Shown here: in pieces, positions 9,206-17,941 of the stretch
Position numbering within the stretch: position 1 is the stretch's first letter
Layout: every line of letters starts with the position of its first letter
Assembly (NCBI RefSeq): GCF_002872335.1
Contig: NZ_NJAG01000008.1
Location: 1 to 61,359, forward strand
DNA from: Siphonobacter sp. BAB-5405
GTDB lineage: Bacteria; Bacteroidota; Bacteroidia; Cytophagales; Spirosomataceae
Length of the DNA: 61,359 nucleotides
Direction: 5' to 3'
The notes under the pieces: generated by a model
Seen by the model: only the letters and a program-made list of their open reading frames with translations
The model's database searches: none
What the model was told of the DNA's origin: nothing
Translations under genes and position numbers: made by a program

Positions 9206-9598
9206 TTAGACAGCTGGAATGGCTTCGGTTACTAGAGGGTTTCCTGCGGGGTCGTAATACACTACGGTTAGGTCGAGCATATGAGTTGTCCATTTTTCTA
9301 CTCCCGCCTGAGCCGCCTGCTGACAAAAGGTGAGGTAATCCGTTTGGCCTTGTTGATGAATAAGCAGAGCTTGTTTAAGCAGTTCGATGGAAGGCACTGC
9401 GGCAATGGGGAGAGCGGGATACTGGGCTTCACTGGACAGCTGAAAGCCGTTGGTACCTGTATACACGGCCCGGCCGTCGGCGACGTATAAGTCATAGTAA
9501 TCTACACCGAGGGCTTTTAGCTCCTGTACATACTGCGGGAAGTTGGCTCCGCTTTTGACGTTGGAATGAATTTCGTGAATCTGATCTAAGGTGAACAT
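9206..9598 (-). CDS. DUF1398 family protein
   Basis: A 130-aa cytoplasmic protein resembling the DUF1398/YbcV family (PF07166), with the family-like pattern GANFPQYVQELKALGVDYYDLYVADG near the N-terminus (residues about 17-43). There is no signal peptide or membrane segment. It starts 3 bp after the stop of the AraC-type regulator, so the two form a bicistronic unit closed by the terminator at 9121-9170. The biochemical function of the family is unknown to me; the regulator probably controls this pair. Confidence 0.75.
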   Translation of the reverse strand: MFTLDQIHEIHSNVKSGANFPQYVQELKALGVDYYDLYVADGRAVYTGTNGFQLSSEAQYPALPIAAVPSIELLKQALLIHQQGQTDYLTFCQQAAQAGVEKWTTHMLDLTVVYYDPAGNPLVTEAIPAV

Positions 9599-9601
9599 AC
9601 G

Positions 9602-10432
9602 CTAGCGAATGGTGAGAGCACAAAGATTCTCCTTACCATCGGGCCAGGATTGTAAAAAATCGTTTTTTGAGCGAGATCGGAAAAATTGCTCCGGGGTACA
9701 ACCAGTGAAGCGTTTAAAATCTTTAATGAAGTGAGCCTGATCGTAGTACCCCGCCAGATAGCCTAATTCCGCCGCGTCTTTGACTAGTGGATACTGCTCC
9801 AAAAGGGATTGAAAACGTACAATCGTAGCAAATTTTTTAGGCGAAGCTCCGACCACCCGGCGAAAGCGTTTCTCAAAGGCACTAGGGCTACTGTTCAGTG
9901 AGTTGGCCAGATCCAGCATACGTATCCGTCCTTTGGATTGGTAAATCCGATGTACGGCCGCTTCCACCAGCCGATCCGGTGGGAGTAACCGAAGCTGCTC
10001 GAACAGAAAATGTTCCACTACGGAAATGCGTTGCTCGTCAGTGCCTGCCTGCGTGAGTTTTTCGCCTAGCTCTTCCAGGGTAGCGACAGGGAAAAAATGG
10101 TCGAGGGATAGACTTTCCAGAAACAGCTCGTGTACCGGTTGCCGGAAAAAATGAGCCGCTCCGGTTTCGGTAAAGTATACCAGTACAGTGGCGGTATTAA
10201 CCGTATTTTTAAAGGTACGAACGGAATCCTGTAGGCCCGTTACACCAAAGGCGGACAGGGGCACTTCCTGTGAATCCGTGAGATAAGCTAATCGCCCGGC
10301 GTACTGAAATCCTAGGACCAATGAGGTGTCCGGAAAAACGGGATACGCCTGCTCGGCTTCACTTTCCGAAATGGCCAGGTGCCGGATGTACGGTCTGAGT
10401 GCGGTACTGGGAAGGTATAAGTCAAATCGCAT
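9602..10432 (-). CDS. AraC family transcriptional regulator
   Basis: A 276-aa regulator with an N-terminal sensing region (about 1-155) and a C-terminal double helix-turn-helix of the AraC/XylS type (about 165-255). Recognisable features are RIRMLDLANSLNSSPSAFEKRF for the first helix-turn-helix and LGYLAGYYDQAHFIKDFKRFTGCTPEQF for the second, the conserved family signature. It is divergent from the DHFR-like gene at 10575 and just upstream of the DUF1398 gene. Likely targets are itself and one or both neighbours, an inference from layout. Confidence 0.9.
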   Translation of the reverse strand: MRFDLYLPSTALRPYIRHLAISESEAEQAYPVFPDTSLVLGFQYAGRLAYLTDSQEVPLSAFGVTGLQDSVRTFKNTVNTATVLVYFTETGAAHFFRQPVHELFLESLSLDHFFPVATLEELGEKLTQAGTDEQRISVVEHFLFEQLRLLPPDRLVEAAVHRIYQSKGRIRMLDLANSLNSSPSAFEKRFRRVVGASPKKFATIVRFQSLLEQYPLVKDAAELGYLAGYYDQAHFIKDFKRFTGCTPEQFFRSRSKNDFLQSWPDGKENLCALTIR

Positions 10433-10530
10433 GGGCTGAAGAATTTCTTAAAGATAAACAGAAACGCTTACGTTGCCATCAGAATCCGTACTGTCGCAAT
10501 CGGCCCTTTCAAAGACGCATTAAGCCCCCG

Positions 10531-10558
10531 CTTGTGAGCCATTCATCCGCGTACTTTG
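10531..10558 (+). promoter_or_regulatory. Possible promoter of the DHFR-like gene
   Basis: CTTG (10531-10534) is followed 17 bp later by TACTTTG, one base short of the Bacteroidota -7 consensus TAnnTTTG. It lies 17 bp before the start codon in a divergent intergenic region. Confidence 0.3.
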
Positions 10559-10574
10559 TCAAAAAAACAGAAGC

Positions 10575-11147
10575 ATGCGAAAATTGAAATTACAGGTACA
10601 AATGACCCTTGATGGTTACATCGCCGGACCCAACGGTGAAATGGACTGGATGACCTGCCCCTGGACTCCGGACCTGGAAGCCTACGTGGGCGAGATTACC
10701 GAACCCGTGGATACCATCCTTTTGGGACGAAAACTCGCTGAAGGATTCATCCCCTACTGGGCATCGGTAGCGGCTCAGGCGGAGCATCCGGAAGTAGCAG
10801 CCGGACAAAAGTTCACGGAAACACCCAAGGTAGTATTTAGCCGGACCTTAGCTGAATCAGCCTGGGAAAATACGGTACTGGCTCAGGATTTAATTCAGGA
10901 AATCAATCAATTGAAACAACAGACGGGCGGCGATCTCATCACGTACGGCGGAGCTACGTTTGTATCTTCTCTGATTCAGCACGGCCTGATCGACGAATAC
11001 CATTTGCTGATTAATCCGGTAGCAATCGGACAGGGAATGCCCATTTTTCAGGAGCTTACGCAGTACCAACCGTTGACTCTGGTTCAAACCCGAGCGTTTG
11101 CGTGTGGCATTGTCCTGATGCAGTATGTGAATAAACGGGAAGCTTAA
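10575..11147 (+). CDS. Dihydrofolate reductase / RibD C-terminal domain protein
   Basis: A 190-aa protein of the RibD-C (bacterial bifunctional deaminase-reductase, PF01872) fold. It starts KLKLQVQMTLDGYIAGPNGEMDW, where SLDG/TLDGYIAG is characteristic of the family. A central DTILLGRKLAEGF segment and TGGDLITYGGATFVSSLIQ, the NADPH-binding glycine region, follow, then EYHLLINPVAIGQGMPIF near the C-terminus. Members bind NADPH, but most stand-alone copies have unknown substrates, so antifolate resistance or riboflavin synthesis should not be assumed. It is transcribed away from the AraC regulator. Confidence 0.9.
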   Translation: MRKLKLQVQMTLDGYIAGPNGEMDWMTCPWTPDLEAYVGEITEPVDTILLGRKLAEGFIPYWASVAAQAEHPEVAAGQKFTETPKVVFSRTLAESAWENTVLAQDLIQEINQLKQQTGGDLITYGGATFVSSLIQHGLIDEYHLLINPVAIGQGMPIFQELTQYQPLTLVQTRAFACGIVLMQYVNKREA

Positions 11148-11246
11148 GGGGAAAAAGCTTGCAGTACTGGGTTTCGAACGTAACCTTGAAACCTGGCGAC
11201 GAACCTTTTGATGTCTTCTAGTAACGATTAGTTACTGGCCTAACGT

Positions 11247-11729
11247 TTAGTGGCTATAATCGTAATACCTTCTAGCTGTGGGGAAGTAGCATCTTTGATC
11301 TGATAGTTGTTGGGCAACGCTAGCCACCCTAAGGATTGAAGGCTTTTTTTTTTGATAAAGCGTATCGTTCTGAATTTTGCCCCGGTAGTCTTCATCCGTT
11401 CGATACGCAGCTGACCATTTATAACCGCTACTGGTCTTTTCTAAGCCATGAAAATTTTCTGCTACCGTCTGCCCCAGATTTCCTGGCCGATTGACGGTTG
11501 TTATTAAGCTAATCGAGTCGGTTTTGGTACGATACGGTTCGATATAGAATGCTCCGGCTTCGATTTTATTAATGCCTGGTCTGTAGTAAAGCGTGTCGCC
11601 ATTGAACACGTACAATTGTACATCATAGATACCCATCGGTAAAGCTTCTATGCCCTCAAAGGGATCTGAACTGGATTTACAACTCCATATACTGACGATT
11701 CCTAACCAACATAAAATGAGCTTGTTCAT
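11247..11729 (-). CDS. Small lipoprotein, C-terminus probably frame-shifted at a T10 tract
   Basis: A 160-aa hypothetical protein with a lipoprotein signal (LGIVSIWSC, lipid-carrying Cys at residue 16). I recognise no domain. The minus-strand coding sequence contains ten consecutive A residues (plus-strand T10, 11344-11353). As read, translation after the tract gives an unnatural-looking tail. With nine A residues, the tail becomes SLQSLGWLALPNNYQIKDAT and continues to a stop at 11240, giving 162 aa. The second frame looks more protein-like. The tract is either a sequencing error or a slippage site that switches the C-terminus. Confidence 0.6.
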   Translation of the reverse strand: MNKLILCWLGIVSIWSCKSSSDPFEGIEALPMGIYDVQLYVFNGDTLYYRPGINKIEAGAFYIEPYRTKTDSISLITTVNRPGNLGQTVAENFHGLEKTSSGYKWSAAYRTDEDYRGKIQNDTLYQKKKPSILRVASVAQQLSDQRCYFPTARRYYDYSH

Positions 11730-11787
11730 ACCGTGGGAGTTTTGTAAAAAGTACTTTTCTGTTTTATGGATAGTTGTTTGTCAAGCG

Positions 11788-12524
11788 TTACCGTTTCCCG
11801 TACTTTTTCAGTAATTGCAAGGTATGCGTTAACGCTTTCGTATCTCCCCACTCCTCATGACCGGGAACGACCACTTGTGCCGTACCAAATTCGTTCATCA
11901 ATCGTTTCATGGAGTTCCCCCATTCCTTCAGATTCGCATCGGCTACGTTGCCCATACCAAACGCTGCCACACTTTTAACAAACAACCGCCATGCAGGATT
12001 TTCTGCTTGGGAAGCCAGACTACTATATTATCACGGGTGTGGCCTTCCCCGGGAAAGTAACAACGAATGGGTATGCCGCCAACGGTAAACGTAGTATCAT
12101 TGGGAAGAAGGCCTTCCGGTGATTCATAGCCTGCCTGTACGGATTGCTGAGCCGTCAGCGGCGTACTTACCACCCGTATGCCCGCTTTTCGAAGTTCGCT
12201 GATTCCGCCTACCCGATCGTCGTGCGAATGGGTCACGATACAAAGTCGAACGGGTTGGTGTAAGTGTTCGTCTACCCACTGGAGCAGTTGGCGGGTATTC
12301 TCCGTATCGTCTTTTGTATCCCAGCCCGTGTCTACTAGTACTACGCCTTCTTTGGTGTTAATAATGAGTCCATTGGAAGGAACGGCTGTATTCTGATACA
12401 TTCCATAGGTCACATGCACATATACCCCTTCTTTCAACGGAGTCACGCTGAGCGGCGGCTTCTGTACCGTTTGGGCGTATAGGGAATTCGAAAGAAGGCA
12501 GACAAGAAAGAGTAGGAGTCGCAT
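11788..12524 (-). pseudogene. Class B1 metallo-beta-lactamase-type protein, frame broken
   Basis: A signal peptide (MRLLLFLVCLLSNSLYAQ) leads into a class B1 metallo-beta-lactamase fold. Zinc ligands are in place: HSHDD (His99, His101, Asp103), EGHTRDN (His162), GGCL (Cys181), and PGHEEWG in a second frame. The frame breaks just after GGCL: adding one base near 11979 joins the two frames as GGCLVKSVAAFGMGNVAD, giving an intact enzyme of about 245 aa. As written, the first frame stops at 11943 and lacks the last zinc ligand. B1 enzymes hydrolyse beta-lactams in the periplasm; activity here is unproven. It may be an intact gene with a sequencing error. Confidence 0.85.
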
Positions 12525-12591
12525 GGAATGGTTGGATTAAGATAAAATCATGGGTTTAAGCACGGCCTGGGGAGAATTCGCAGCTCATACC

Positions 12592-13923
12592 TTACTGTCC
12601 CAGCTGATATTCTTCAATTTTACGATACAGTGTGGTTAGTCCAATACCCAATAAACGGGCGGCTTCCGTTTTATTACCCTGCGTGTGCTGGAGTACCTTA
12701 CGAATGTGACGTTGCTCAACGGCGGAAAGTTCGAAAGAATCCAGCGTGGAACTTTCCCGGAACGGCAGATTATCGGCTCGTAAAATACCATCCTCGGTCA
12801 GAATCAGAGCCCGCTCAATGACGTTGCGTAGTTCCCGGATATTACCCGGCCAGGCGTGCTGACTCAGCTGCTGTAAAAACGCCGGATCGATGCTTCGAAA
12901 CGGAATGCGAAGTCGCTCGGAAAGCGTACGAGCCAATCCCTGAGCCAGTAAGGGTAAATCGTCAAGACGTTCGCGTAAGGACGGGAGTTCAATCTGAAAA
13001 ACGGACAGGCGATAGTATAAATCAGCTCTAAAGTGCCCTTCCTGACTTTCTTTCAATAAATCACGATTCGTCGCGGCGATAATGCGTACGTTTACCTGCG
13101 TCGGTTTCGTATCACCCACGCGGATGAACTCCTGACTTTCGAGTACGCGAAGTAATTTGGCCTGTAGATCCAGCGATAATTCACCAATTTCATCCAGAAA
13201 AAGCGTACCGTGATTCGCTTCTTCAAACAAACCTTTCTTGTCTTTCAACGCTCCCGTAAACGCACCAGCCCGGTGGCCAAACAGCTCGCTTTCCAGCAAT
13301 TCACGGGAGAACGCTCCGCAGTTAATCGCCAGAAAAGTTTTGGTTCGACGATTACTTTCCCGGTGGATCGCTTGCGAAAAAAGCTCCTTACCGGTACCCG
13401 TTTCTCCAATCAATAACACCGTTGTATCGGTATGAGCGACTTTTCGAGCCAGATCTTTGGCTCGAAGAATCGCGGGCGATTGTCCCTGAATCTGATCCAG
13501 TGCATACAGATTGCCAGCGACCTGTTGTTCCAGTTCCCGAATCCGAAATTGTAAGCGGGCTTTTTCGGCGGCTTTGGCTACCAGCGTTATGATTTTGTCA
13601 TTATCATCCCCTTTCACCAGATAGTCGAAAGCTCCGTTCTTCATGGCTGTCACACTATCCGGAATGGTACCGTAAGCCGTCAGTAGCAATACTTCCATAC
13701 AAGGATAGCGTTGCTTGATTTTCTGTACCGTATCCACACCGTTGCCATCGGGCAGACGAACGTCCATGAGGACTACTTTGATGTCGTTATTTTCTTCGAG
13801 TACCTTTAACCCGGAACGGATGTTCTCGGCTTCCAGAACCTGATACTGTTCAAGCTTCAGCAGGCGGGCTAGCAAACTGCGTAAGCGATTTTCATCATCA
13901 ATGATGAGAATTTTATTTTCCAT
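12592..13923 (-). CDS. NtrC-type sigma-54-dependent response regulator
   Basis: A 443-aa response regulator with three modules. The receiver domain (1-120) carries Asp54 as phospho-acceptor, with Thr82 and Lys104 in place. The AAA+ domain has Walker A GETGTGKE (173-180), the sigma-54 contact loop GAFTGA (220-225) and Walker B GTLFLDEIGEL. A Fis-type helix-turn-helix at the C-terminus contains NKTEAARLLGIGLTTLYRKI. It should activate RpoN-dependent promoters when phosphorylated. No partner histidine kinase lies beside it, so its sensor is an orphan elsewhere or one not yet linked. Confidence 0.95.
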   Translation of the reverse strand: MENKILIIDDENRLRSLLARLLKLEQYQVLEAENIRSGLKVLEENNDIKVVLMDVRLPDGNGVDTVQKIKQRYPCMEVLLLTAYGTIPDSVTAMKNGAFDYLVKGDDNDKIITLVAKAAEKARLQFRIRELEQQVAGNLYALDQIQGQSPAILRAKDLARKVAHTDTTVLLIGETGTGKELFSQAIHRESNRRTKTFLAINCGAFSRELLESELFGHRAGAFTGALKDKKGLFEEANHGTLFLDEIGELSLDLQAKLLRVLESQEFIRVGDTKPTQVNVRIIAATNRDLLKESQEGHFRADLYYRLSVFQIELPSLRERLDDLPLLAQGLARTLSERLRIPFRSIDPAFLQQLSQHAWPGNIRELRNVIERALILTEDGILRADNLPFRESSTLDSFELSAVEQRHIRKVLQHTQGNKTEAARLLGIGLTTLYRKIEEYQLGQ

Positions 13924-14002
13924 AAACGGAAGACGTATAATCGGCTGGAAAGATACAGGGTTCGACGATAGCCCTGGTGCAGACGGACAAGAAAATGCGG
14001 GT

Positions 14003-14048
14003 AAAAACGGAAAATCCCGAGCCTCTTCAGACCCGGGATTTTCCGTTT
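14003..14048 (-). terminator. Terminator of the OmpA-family gene
   Basis: A perfect 15-bp stem (14005-14019 with 14034-14048) and 14-nt loop are followed on the minus strand by TTTTTAC. It lies 18 bp after the stop of the OmpA-family gene. Confidence 0.8.
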
Positions 14049-14065
14049 ACTCAAAACCTTATGAC

Positions 14066-14977
14066 TTATTTAGCCTGATCTTGTTGGGGAGTCAGGAGTT
14101 GGAAGAACTCATCCAGACGGGGGGTCAAGATGATCTCCGTTCTGCGGTTGACTTTGCGTCCCGCCGAGCTCTTGTTGGAATCCTTGGGCTCGTACTCACC
14201 CTTACCAGCGGCCGTCAAACGGGCCGGATCCACCTTGAACTTGCTTTGCAGTAACCGCACCACCGACGTGGCCCGACGCACGCTCAAGTCCCAGTTATCC
14301 CGGTTGAGATCCGTCGAGATGGGCACGGCATCGGTGTGACCCTGTACCATCACTTCCAGCTCGTTGTGATCGTTGATGACCTTGGCTACCTTGCCCAGCA
14401 CTTCTTCGGCCCGGGCGTTCACGTTGGCCTGGCCCGTGGCAAACAAGAGCTTGTCCGAGATCGAAACGTAGACGACCCCTTTCTTGACCTGTACCTCGAC
14501 GTCCTCATCGTTGACATTGGCCAGCGAGCGTTTGAGGTTGGTCACCAGCGTCAGGTTCAGCGAATCCTTGCGTTGGATGGAGGTGTTCAGACTCTGGATG
14601 TATTTGCTCTGCTGATCGATGGCTTCCAGGGAGCGTTTGATGGACTCGGCTCCCTGTTTGGAAACAATGGAGAGATCGGCCATGCGGTCCAAAAGACCGG
14701 CGTTGGTACGCTTTAAGTAATCCAGCTGATCTTCGACTTCCTTGACGCGGGCGGTCTTGGCCGTCAGCTCGTTGTTGCGGGCATCGAGCTGGGATTGCAG
14801 GGAAGCGGATTTTTGTTGACAGTCGCCGAGTTCAACGCGGATGCGTTCAGCCAGACGGGTGTTTTCGGTTTTGAGGTCATTGACCTGGGCTTGCAAAGCG
14901 GATGCTTTCTTCTTGCTCACGCAGGACTGACTCACAACGGCCACCGACAGGGCCATCATTACCCATACTTTTCTCAT
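14066..14977 (-). CDS. OmpA-family peptidoglycan-binding lipoprotein with coiled coil
   Basis: A 303-aa protein. The signal ends in VSQSC, a lipobox-like site (Cys19), followed by a long heptad-rich coiled coil (about 25-150) and an OmpA/MotB C-terminal domain (about 170-290). The domain has KLLFATGQANVNARAEEVL, VQGHTDAVPI and NWDLSVRRATSVVRLL, the residues that bind meso-diaminopimelate in peptidoglycan. It likely tethers the outer membrane to the cell wall. It is monocistronic, with its own terminator. Confidence 0.92.
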   Translation of the reverse strand: MRKVWVMMALSVAVVSQSCVSKKKASALQAQVNDLKTENTRLAERIRVELGDCQQKSASLQSQLDARNNELTAKTARVKEVEDQLDYLKRTNAGLLDRMADLSIVSKQGAESIKRSLEAIDQQSKYIQSLNTSIQRKDSLNLTLVTNLKRSLANVNDEDVEVQVKKGVVYVSISDKLLFATGQANVNARAEEVLGKVAKVINDHNELEVMVQGHTDAVPISTDLNRDNWDLSVRRATSVVRLLQSKFKVDPARLTAAGKGEYEPKDSNKSSAGRKVNRRTEIILTPRLDEFFQLLTPQQDQAK

Positions 14978-15012
14978 GGTTCTACAACTACTGATTTAAA
15001 GGGGATGTGTTA

Positions 15013-15470
15013 AAAGCAATTTCAATTTTGCTGCAAATATATCAGACTGACTTTTAGTATGCTATTATCAGATATACGGGATTTTGCAGGGATATGGTTC
15101 TTTTTCGTTTGTAAAAGTCCATTTTCGCCGTCGACGCTCAGAATCTAGCTATGACGCAGAAGCTGCGGAGCGGGCTCCAGCCTCCCTCATCCTCTAAGCA
15201 TACAGAGGCATATTTAATAGGATAAACGAATCATGCTGGAGCGGTAGTGAAACTAAGTTGTATTTTTTTTCAACAAGTCCGAGAGCTACTTTATAATATC
15301 AATCTTCTCTAAAAAGTAAACCTTCTTCTCAAAAACTAATAAAGCATTGATGTATTCAGCGATTATTTGTTTTAAAGTGGTAAAGCCAGTAGATTAACTT
15401 TTAGTAAGGATTGGGATGGTTTATTTTTCTATAAAAAATTAGAGTACTCCATTAACGACTGGTTTGAAAT
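15013..15470. other. Gene-free stretch with one possible RNA structure
   Basis: No gene is supported. GCTCCAGC (15174-15181) is complementary to GCTGGAGC (15235-15242), and a small hairpin CCTCT/AGAGG (15191-15208) lies between, giving a two-level structure of about 70 nt. The rest is AT-rich and featureless. Confidence 0.35.
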
Positions 15471-15508
15471 TTAAAAGGCACGACTGAATAGTCAGCCGTG
15501 CCTTTTAA
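15471..15508 (-). terminator. Terminator of the orphan gene at 15525
   Basis: AAAAGGCACG pairs with CGTGCCTTTT around an inner GACT/AGTC stem, 17 bp after the stop of the minus-strand gene. Confidence 0.75.
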
Positions 15509-15524
15509 TACGTACCTGTATGGT

Positions 15525-15974
15525 TTACTCTTCTTCGCCAGAAGTAGCTGCCGTACGAGGAGCTTTATCTTTCAATGAAAGCTCATAGCCGCTAATACCT
15601 TCTTCTTCATAAGAGAACGGTTTGATTTCAAACGTATAGTCATACGTTGTATAATCAAGTCCTACTCTGTCAAAAATAGCTCCCAATGCAATACCGTGAC
15701 CACGGCCACTTTTGGCAATGACAAAAGCATCCGTATCCGCGTCATCGGCTTTCACGAGGAAGAAAGACCCTACGCCTCTCTTGCGTTCTTCCGTACCTAC
15801 TTTGAATTTTGTTGAGCTAGGATCAGCTTCCAGTAATTCAAGTACTGCGGGTGATAAAAGCAATTTTCCTTTTTTAGAAATGGAAGTAGTAACCGCTTCT
15901 TTTGATTTGGTTGACTTCTTCTTTTCTTCTACGTTATCAGTAGGAGAAAAGAAAAGAATTGATTTTTTTTTCAT
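15525..15974 (-). CDS. Hypothetical protein, unknown family
   Basis: A 149-aa protein that I do not recognise. The start MKKKSILFFSP at 15974 is preferred over an in-frame start at 16022. Residues 13-35 are rich in Lys, Glu and Ser and look disordered. The remainder has beta-strand-like character (GSFFLVKADDADTDAFVIAK, GIALGAIFDRVGLDYTTYDY) and the tail is acidic (TSGEEE). There is no signal peptide or membrane helix. Base composition is AT-richer than the flanking housekeeping genes, and the gene stands alone with its own terminator, which could indicate transfer. Confidence 0.65.
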   Translation of the reverse strand: MKKKSILFFSPTDNVEEKKKSTKSKEAVTTSISKKGKLLLSPAVLELLEADPSSTKFKVGTEERKRGVGSFFLVKADDADTDAFVIAKSGRGHGIALGAIFDRVGLDYTTYDYTFEIKPFSYEEEGISGYELSLKDKAPRTAATSGEEE

Positions 15975-16022
15975 GAAGGATAAAATAATTAATTGTGCTG
16001 CTTGTGTATTGTAACGAAACAA

Positions 16023-16655
16023 ATATCTGTTTTATGATCAGAAAATCAAATTCCTCTTGGAGATAAATCAAATTATTTCGACGAACTTCTTCAAACCTTA
16101 CTAAAAAAAAGCAATAATCGGGTAAAATCGATTTTATCTTCAAGGTTATAGAACTCAATCCAAGGCTTATTTGTTTTTTAATAGTACTTTAATTTTCTAA
16201 CGTCCGCTTTAGTAAGCGTAAACTTTACGTAGATACGGGTAATTTTTAAGAGAGCAGTTAATGATTTTTTGGGCTAGAATTGATTGGTCTAAGGGGAGTT
16301 TTGTAGCGTAAATATTTTTTATTTTCCCCATCTTCCTCTGCCAGATATCTATCTCCATAACTCTGATATTACGCTATTCCGGCCCGGTAACCAGCTTTGG
16401 GCTTTTGAAACGAAGGCAATAGGAGGCGGATTTTTCCCGTTTGAATGAACTGGACGAAAATAAGGTACCCAGGGAATTGCGGAGATAATGTAATCAAAAT
16501 CAAGGAAGTTTGCTCAAAATGGCGGAACTTGCTGAGGTTGACAAAAAAATCAATTCCCAGGGTGCGAATCATACGAGCTGGCAGCGTGTTTTTGAATAAG
16601 TAACGAGTTTGCATCGATTAAATCAGGCTTACCTTCTTTTATTTTTATAGCTACC
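16023..16655. other. 630-bp AT-rich region without a supported gene
   Basis: Only weak open frames with no recognisable domain are present, including an 81-codon frame at 16369-16614 on the minus strand. It holds the upstream regions of the genes at 15974 and 16656. Confidence 0.4.
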
Positions 16656-17876
16656 ATGAACAAACAACGTTTATTTTTCCATACCTGGCTTCCGATGCTG
16701 GTGATGGCGTGTTACCTAATGGCTTGCGGGGATGGAAATGACCCAAAACCCACCGAACCTGACCAGCATCTGGTACAGGCGGAAACCGTAAAAACGCTGA
16801 CCAAAGAAGAAGTGGCTAAAGCGGTAGGTTCAAATCCCGTGTATCAGGCTATGGTCCGCTACGGCGTTACTGCGTATCGAATTACCTACAAAACAAAAGA
16901 TACGGATGGCAAGGAAATTCAGGCCTCGGGAGCTCTGGTTATTCCAACCCTCGGACAGGGTGCCAGTGGCATACCCATGATTAGTTACCAGCACGGTACT
17001 TTATCGAGCGAATCGCAGGCTCCTTCCAACTTTGGTTCGGGTACGGATTCCCAGTTAACGACCCTGATGGCTTCGTTGGGTTACGTAGCGGTGGCCCCTG
17101 ATTATATTGGCTACGGGGTTTCGAAAGAGCTGGCCCATACCTACGAACATCGGCAGGGTCTTTCGCAGGCTAGTCTCGATTTCCTGCGTGCGGTAAAGGA
17201 ATATTTTGCCAAGAATAATACAGGCATCTGGGACAAGCGTCTGTACCTAACGGGTTATTCTGAAGGAGGCTATGCGACGATGTCTTTACTAAAAAAGATC
17301 GAGGAAGAAGCGGGTAGTGAGTTTAATATACGGGCGGTTTCAGCAGGTTCGGGAGCGTACAATAAAACGGCCTTCATGAAGTCGATTATCAATGAAACTA
17401 CTACGACTAAAACCGTTGGTTACAACCGTTTATACGCCTGGGTTTTATTGACATATAATCGTATTTATGGTTTGAATCGTCCCGCCAGTTATTACTTTAA
17501 AGAACCGTACGCTTCACAAATTCCGGCGACCGTTAAACACGTAAGTGATCTAGGTCAGTTAACGATTAGTACCAATATTACAAATACGTTCACGGACTCA
17601 TTTAAAAAGGCGGTTAACGACGGTACAGAAACCGGTTTCCTGAACGCGGTAAAAGATAACGACGTTTACGACTGGAAGCCCAAAACACCGCTCTGGTTGT
17701 ATCACGGAACGGCGGATGATCTTGTACCTTTCTTTAATTCCCAAAGTGCGGCCGAAGCAATGGCGGGCCGTGGTGCGACAACTGTACGGTTGTTCCCAAT
17801 TCCCAACGCGAATCACGAAGGGGGGGTATCGATCTACGCAGCGGGCACGGTGAGCATGCTCAGTACCTATCCCTAA
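16656..17876 (+). CDS. Secreted lipase/esterase lipoprotein (alpha/beta hydrolase)
   Basis: A 406-aa lipoprotein with the lipobox LMAC (Cys24). It has the alpha/beta-hydrolase layout of secretory lipases (PF03583-like): an oxyanion region YQHGT, the nucleophile elbow GYSEGG (Ser202), an acid in HGTADDLVP and a late His in NANHEGG. The protein probably hydrolyses esters at the cell surface. It converges with the glycosidase gene at 17942, sharing the hairpin at 17893-17930. Confidence 0.88.
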   Translation: MNKQRLFFHTWLPMLVMACYLMACGDGNDPKPTEPDQHLVQAETVKTLTKEEVAKAVGSNPVYQAMVRYGVTAYRITYKTKDTDGKEIQASGALVIPTLGQGASGIPMISYQHGTLSSESQAPSNFGSGTDSQLTTLMASLGYVAVAPDYIGYGVSKELAHTYEHRQGLSQASLDFLRAVKEYFAKNNTGIWDKRLYLTGYSEGGYATMSLLKKIEEEAGSEFNIRAVSAGSGAYNKTAFMKSIINETTTTKTVGYNRLYAWVLLTYNRIYGLNRPASYYFKEPYASQIPATVKHVSDLGQLTISTNITNTFTDSFKKAVNDGTETGFLNAVKDNDVYDWKPKTPLWLYHGTADDLVPFFNSQSAAEAMAGRGATTVRLFPIPNANHEGGVSIYAAGTVSMLSTYP

Positions 17877-17892
17877 GCTAAAACGCTTTCAT

Positions 17893-17930
17893 AAAAAAAG
17901 CCGCTTTCATGAGTTGAAAGCGGCTTTTTT
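17893..17930. terminator. Bidirectional terminator between lipase and glycosidase genes
   Basis: AAAAAAGCCGCTTTCA pairs perfectly with TGAAAGCGGCTTTTTT; the A and T runs on both sides allow termination from either direction. Confidence 0.9.
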
Positions 17931-17941
17931 GTGGCTTAGGG

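Noticed and set aside
16369-16614. 81-codon minus-strand open frame
   Set aside because: No recognisable domain, no neighbour in an operon and no start context; the composition is that of the AT-rich spacer.
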